DNA from: an uncultured Prevotellaceae bacterium
GTDB taxonomy: Bacteria; Bacteroidota; Bacteroidia; Bacteroidales; Bacteroidaceae
Reading direction: 5' to 3'
Assembly (NCBI GenBank): GCA_946403615.1
Contig: CAMJAO010000013.1
Coordinates: forward strand, 1 to 18,697
DNA length: 18,697 nucleotides
This document shows, piece by piece, positions 14,497-18,697 of this stretch (positions within the stretch are counted from its first letter, which is position 1; each line of letters starts with the position of its first letter). The position numbers and the translations under genes are program-made. The notes under the pieces are model-generated. The model had not been told where the DNA came from, did no database searches, and saw only the letters and a program-made list of their open reading frames with translations.

Positions 14497-17400
14497 ATGA
14501 AAAGGCACATTTATTTGATTATTACATACTTTTGTTGTCTGTTTTCCCATGCCCAGACGGGTGTGCTGTATAATACAGGCGACAAATTATCTAGTAATCT
14601 CATCACCCAAGTGTATACGGATCATTTGGGTTTTATTTGGATTGCCACATGGAACGGTCTTAACATATACGACGGTTATCAATTCAAAACTTATCTGCAC
14701 GAGCGCAACAACGACAACACGCTCGCTGACAATATTGTGAAATGTATCATGCAGGCCGCTGACGGTACAACCTACATCGGTATGAGCAGCGCTTTGCAGA
14801 CGTTACGTAATGACAAGTTTCACAACCTGAAAGCGACCGATATATATAACCGTGTCATCATTCCGAATGCCAACTGCATTTTCCAGAGAAAGAACAAAGA
14901 GATACTCATCGGCACATCGGCCAACGGTGTGCTGAGAATCAAAAACGAGGATGAGGCACAGGCCGAGCCCACGCTTTGCGCACTGGTCACACACCCCAGA
15001 AAGATGCTCGAGGACCATGACGGATGGTTGTGGATACTCACCGAGAATGATGGTATCTTCGCTGTGAAAGACAAACAACACCGGCATTATTTCAACGGAT
15101 CGAGGTCGTTTATGGATTTCCTCATCGACGAGAACGGCAACATCTTTGCCGCCAACATGAGCGATGGTGTGTATGTGAAGAAGGCGGGATATAATGACTT
15201 TGAACTTCTCCCGATGACTGGCGGCATCAGGGCTCAGTCTCTCTGCATGACCAAAAAAGGTAAACTGCTCATCGGAACCAATGCGCAGGGACTCTCCATA
15301 TATGACACGAAAACCGGACTGATAGAGCACAATCCTTATTACAGCAACCAGGTCAACCTCACACGCGGAAAGGTGGAGTCTATCATAGAGGACAATTTCG
15401 GTAACATCTGGCTCGGACTGCTGCAAAAAGGCGTGTTCAAACAGTCTACCAACAACTCCCCCTTTGCTTACATGGGCTATAAGTTGGGCAACAACAACAC
15501 GCTCAGCAGCGAGTGCGTCATGAGTATTCTTGAGACGCGCGACGGCACACGGTGGATTGGTGCCGACAATGACGGACTTTATTCTATAGGACATAACGCC
15601 AGCCAATTGAAACACTTCACACCCGGTTCGCTGCCCACCAACGTGCCTTCGACCATTCTCTCCATGGATGAGGATGAGGACGGCAGGCTGTGGGTCGGCT
15701 CATGGCTTAAAGGCGGCGGATGGGTGGACAGGAACACCGGCACATATCACCGGCTTGACTTCACCACGGACAATGCGGAGAGTGTCTTTGGCGTCAAAGC
15801 GGATCATAGAGGATATATTTGGATAGGAACGATGGGCGACGGCCTGAAACGCTATGACACGAAGACCGGCGAGGTGAAATCTTACAACGCGAAGGAAAAC
15901 GCCCCGCAAGAGCCCTCCGTCAACAGTCTCGTCAACGATTATATCTCCCAACTCTACCTTTCTAAGGACCAGAAACGTCTCTATGTTGGCACCAGTCTGG
16001 GTTTGTGCTGTCTCGACATTGAGAACGACAGTTGGGTCAGCATCTTCGGCAGAAACAACATCGTGCCCAACAAAGCCGTCAGTGACATGAAAGAAGATGA
16101 GAACGGAAATGTTTGGGTGGGTGTGCCCGATGGTCTTTACTGTTACAATCTGCGCTCCCGTCAGACTAAACTATATACCAAAGAACAGCGTCTGGCTGAT
16201 GATCACATTGCCGCCATTGAAATTGACCAACAGGGGCATATCTGGGTCAGTACCAGCCACGGTCTGTCATGCCTCAATCTGAAAGATAACAGCGTAGAGA
16301 ATTATTTCTCCGGCGACGGACTTCAAGACAATGAGTTTTCTGAGGGTGTGTCGATGATTGACAATAATGGCATCATCACCTTTGGAGGCATGGGCGGCAT
16401 CACATGGTTCGACCACCGGAAGATGGTCAGGCAGAAACGGAATTTCCAGGTGCACCTTACCAACTTCTATATTAACGGACACCCTGTTCTGGCTGGAACG
16501 AAATCAGGTGGATACGTCGTCACCGACAGTACGGCCATCGATGCCAACCGCTTTGAATTGGCCCATCAGGACAACTCCTTCTCCATCACTCTTTCGACAC
16601 TGACATTCGACAACCCCGAACATATCTCTTATCAATACAGCATCAACAAAGAGGATTGGATACGGATGCCTCATGGCACCAACGAACTGACCTTCAGTCA
16701 CATGCCTGCGGGAACCTATCATTTCCGTGTGAAGGCAGTCATCAACCATGAGGAGTCGGAAATACGCCAATTTGTCGTCGTCATTCATCCGGAATGGTAC
16801 CGTTCCACCATGGCGTATATTATCTACCTGCTGCTCTTGGGAGCACTTTTGTGGTGGTATTTCCGCAACAGACAGCAGAAAGAGCAGACCCGTCTGCGTA
16901 TGCAGGCGCATATCCATGCTGAGCAGATGAGCGACTCACGACTGAAGACGTTTATCAATATCAGCCATGAGTTGCGCACACCCATGACGCTCATCTTCGC
17001 ACCGCTGGAGACACTTATGAAGGGTGAGAAAGACCCGCGGAGGCTGAAGATATTCAATACCATTAAGCGCAACGCCAACCGCATGATGAGCCAACTCAAC
17101 CAGATGTTAGACCTGAGGAAGATAGACAAAGGGCAGTTGACTTTGAAAATGCGTGAGACCGATCTGATCAAGTTCACCGACGACGTGCTCACACTCTTTG
17201 AGCATCAGGCCACGTCAAAACAGATAACCCTCACCTTTGAGCATTCCGAGGAGTCATTGCCTGTATATATTGACCGGGGACAGTTTGACAAGGTGCTCAT
17301 CAATCTGATAAGCAACTCGTTCAAATTCGCACCGACAGGCGGACATATCACCATCAATGCCCGCCGCGAAGGTAACCAGGCTGTCATCACTGTCGCTGAC

Positions 17401-18537
17401 GACGGCATAGGCATACCTGCAGACAAACTGCCGCGCATCTTCGACAGATTCTATCAGGTGTCAACGGGTAAGGACAACCACACCGGTACCGGCATCGGGC
17501 TTGACCTGTCGAAATCGCTTGTTGTGCTGCATCATGGCGACATCACCGCCGCCAACAACGAGGGGAAAGGATGCACCTTTACCATTACCCTACCTATGGG
17601 TAAGGAACACCTCCAACCCGAAGAATTGGCGACCGAACCAGAAGTGGATGAACCAATCGACATCTACAACCAAACTGTCGAAAGCGTGGAGGAAGAGAGT
17701 GTCAACGAAACAGAAAACGACAACCAAGAATCAGCCTCTGAGAATGAAGCGCTAAACGCTGGCAACAAGAAACGCAGTATTGTGGTGGTGGACGACGATA
17801 CGGAAATACGCACATTCCTCGAAAACGAACTGAGCAAAGACTATCAGGTGACCACTTACACCAACGGACGCGAAGCGCTCACAGGCATTCTGCAACGTGT
17901 GCCCGACTTGATTATTACCGACTATATCATGCCCGAGATGGATGGTGCAACACTGTGCAGCAAGCTGAAATCGCATGTCAACACCAACCACGTGCCGGTT
18001 ATCCTGCTCACGGGAAAAGACAGCGAGGAAGATCAGTTGGCTTTGCTCGAACTGGGTGCCAACACCGTGATACACAAACCGTTTAACCTTGAAATCCTCA
18101 AGGTGAATATCGACAACCTGTTGCACAACCGCGAGGTACTGCGCAATAAGTTCTCTGGCAATGAGTCGGCGGATAATAAAATCACGAAAGTGACGGCGGA
18201 ATCGCCCGACGAGCGACTGCTCAACCGTATCATCGCCGTCATCAACAAGAATCTGAGCAATCCTGACTTCAATGTCAATGCCATCGCCGACGAGGTGGGC
18301 GTGAGCCGTGTACACCTGTTCCGTAAGATGAAGGAACTGACCAACCTTTCGCCCAGTGTCTTCATCAGCAACATACGATTGAAACAGGCGGCACAACTGC
18401 TTTCCGAGCAGCACCACAGCATCGAGGAAATCACTTATATCTGTGGATTCGGCTCACCGTCGTCGTTCTCGCGTAAGTTTAAGAGTTTCTACGGTATGTC
18501 GCCCCGTGACTACATGAAGGAACATCTGAATCATTAG
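14497..18537 (+). CDS. Hybrid two-component system regulator (HTCS), probably xylan-sensing
   Basis: This one-protein two-component system has 1346 residues from the ATG at 14497; an in-frame ATG at 14449 lies in the promoter and is rejected. Domains in order: signal peptide (1-19, SHA|Q); periplasmic sensor of many propeller repeats (IWIATWNGL, RWIGADNDGL, IWIGTMGDGL and others, about 20-670); Y_Y_Y domain (about 693-765); membrane helix (772-789); histidine kinase with His824 in ISHELRTP, N box Asn940, DDGIGIP (968-974) and GTGIGL (997-1002); a very acidic linker (about 1046-1088); receiver with Asp1142 and Lys1194; AraC-type helix-turn-helix (about 1240-1342). All catalytic residues are present. 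HTCS proteins sense oligosaccharides and activate neighbouring glycan-use genes; XynR of Prevotella bryantii is a known xylan example. Divergence from the esterase/GH43/GH8 operon makes that its probable target. Confidence 0.95.
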   Translation: MKRHIYLIITYFCCLFSHAQTGVLYNTGDKLSSNLITQVYTDHLGFIWIATWNGLNIYDGYQFKTYLHERNNDNTLADNIVKCIMQAADGTTYIGMSSALQTLRNDKFHNLKATDIYNRVIIPNANCIFQRKNKEILIGTSANGVLRIKNEDEAQAEPTLCALVTHPRKMLEDHDGWLWILTENDGIFAVKDKQHRHYFNGSRSFMDFLIDENGNIFAANMSDGVYVKKAGYNDFELLPMTGGIRAQSLCMTKKGKLLIGTNAQGLSIYDTKTGLIEHNPYYSNQVNLTRGKVESIIEDNFGNIWLGLLQKGVFKQSTNNSPFAYMGYKLGNNNTLSSECVMSILETRDGTRWIGADNDGLYSIGHNASQLKHFTPGSLPTNVPSTILSMDEDEDGRLWVGSWLKGGGWVDRNTGTYHRLDFTTDNAESVFGVKADHRGYIWIGTMGDGLKRYDTKTGEVKSYNAKENAPQEPSVNSLVNDYISQLYLSKDQKRLYVGTSLGLCCLDIENDSWVSIFGRNNIVPNKAVSDMKEDENGNVWVGVPDGLYCYNLRSRQTKLYTKEQRLADDHIAAIEIDQQGHIWVSTSHGLSCLNLKDNSVENYFSGDGLQDNEFSEGVSMIDNNGIITFGGMGGITWFDHRKMVRQKRNFQVHLTNFYINGHPVLAGTKSGGYVVTDSTAIDANRFELAHQDNSFSITLSTLTFDNPEHISYQYSINKEDWIRMPHGTNELTFSHMPAGTYHFRVKAVINHEESEIRQFVVVIHPEWYRSTMAYIIYLLLLGALLWWYFRNRQQKEQTRLRMQAHIHAEQMSDSRLKTFINISHELRTPMTLIFAPLETLMKGEKDPRRLKIFNTIKRNANRMMSQLNQMLDLRKIDKGQLTLKMRETDLIKFTDDVLTLFEHQATSKQITLTFEHSEESLPVYIDRGQFDKVLINLISNSFKFAPTGGHITINARREGNQAVITVADDGIGIPADKLPRIFDRFYQVSTGKDNHTGTGIGLDLSKSLVVLHHGDITAANNEGKGCTFTITLPMGKEHLQPEELATEPEVDEPIDIYNQTVESVEEESVNETENDNQESASENEALNAGNKKRSIVVVDDDTEIRTFLENELSKDYQVTTYTNGREALTGILQRVPDLIITDYIMPEMDGATLCSKLKSHVNTNHVPVILLTGKDSEEDQLALLELGANTVIHKPFNLEILKVNIDNLLHNREVLRNKFSGNESADNKITKVTAESPDERLLNRIIAVINKNLSNPDFNVNAIADEVGVSRVHLFRKMKELTNLSPSVFISNIRLKQAAQLLSEQHHSIEEITYICGFGSPSSFSRKFKSFYGMSPRDYMKEHLNH

Positions 18538-18564
18538 ACAGACGATTAACTGTTTTTTCGGAAA

Positions 18565-18620
18565 GAAATTGGAATAATTATTTTATCAGAAATTATTGTA
18601 ATTATTCCATTTTCTTTTTG
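18565..18620 (+). terminator. AT-rich hairpin after the HTCS gene
   Basis: Sequence 18565-18580 pairs with 18599-18614 with one mismatch; the core TGGAATAATTA/TAATTATTCCA is perfect and the loop is 18 bases. CTTTTTG follows on the plus strand. It lies 27 bases after the HTCS stop. The low GC makes it a weak terminator, but position and T tract fit. Confidence 0.55.
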
Positions 18621-18659
18621 ATATCACCCGGAGACAGTAACTGATTTTGAGATATGTAT

Positions 18660-18697
18660 ATGAAAAAGATATTATTTTTGTTTGCATGGGTACTGGT
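18660..18697 (+). CDS. Start of an unidentified exported protein (3' end beyond window)
   Basis: Thirteen codons are visible from ATG at 18660 (MKKILFLFAWVLV), a positively charged start followed by a hydrophobic run, i.e. the beginning of a signal peptide. An in-frame ATG at 18654 would add two residues. The gap of 122 bases after the HTCS stop contains a terminator-like hairpin and no clear TAnnTTTG box. Position next to the regulator suggests another glycan-use gene, but the protein cannot be named from this fragment. Confidence 0.55.
   Translation, partial: MKKILFLFAWVL

Noticed and set aside
14803..15615. 270-codon open frame on the minus strand inside the HTCS gene
   Set aside because: It lies wholly antisense to a well-conserved regulator and has no recognisable domain; it is a by-product of codon use on the other strand.
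17752..18417. 221-codon minus-strand open frame under the receiver and AraC region
   Set aside because: The plus strand clearly encodes receiver and helix-turn-helix motifs over the same bases.

Overview
The window looks like part of a Bacteroidota chromosome, most likely a Bacteroidales/Prevotella-type plant-fibre degrader. This is inferred from four things: a one-protein hybrid two-component regulator, promoters of the Bacteroidetes form TTG-N20-TAnnTTTG, leaders without clear Shine-Dalgarno sites, and a dense set of secreted arabinoxylan enzymes with signal peptides ending A-x-A|Q. The genus was not tested by any search.

Layout. Positions 1-2090 (+) hold the 3' three-quarters of mutS, closed by a hairpin terminator. 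A 420-base spacer follows, with a possible small RNA on the minus strand, a degenerate octamer repeat and a strong 17-bp hairpin that ends the converging operon. From 14268 down to 2511 runs a six-gene minus-strand operon: a two-module esterase (SGNH/CE6-like plus CE1-like), a four-module GH43-CBM6-GH43-CBM6 enzyme, a GH43 subfamily-12-like enzyme, a GH8 exo-oligoxylanase, a second GH43-like enzyme with a CBM6-like tail, and a type-B carboxylesterase lipoprotein. Upstream and divergent lies a 1346-residue hybrid two-component system (HTCS) regulator (14497-18537, +). Its gene ends in an AT-rich terminator-like hairpin, and the first codons of another exported protein start at 18660.

How it fits together (inference from families). 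Arabinoxylan fragments are stripped of acetyl and feruloyl groups by the esterases and of arabinose and xylose by the GH43 enzymes. GH8 then shortens the bare oligoxylosides from the reducing end. The HTCS probably senses a released oligosaccharide in the periplasm and activates the divergent operon through sites in the 14269-14496 control region. No SusC/SusD transporter pair and no endo-xylanase lie in the window.

The least ordinary features are DNA-level. A TTTGAGR heptamer repeat lies in frame inside the first GH43 catalytic module, where loss of one unit would truncate the protein, and nearly the same repeat forms the leader of another GH43 gene. There are also a large imperfect inverted repeat over a stop codon, an intercistronic hairpin after the first operon gene, paired divergent promoters with GTTACA direct repeats, and a candidate small RNA beside mutS. 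I saw no wholly new gene system; the genes belong to known families.
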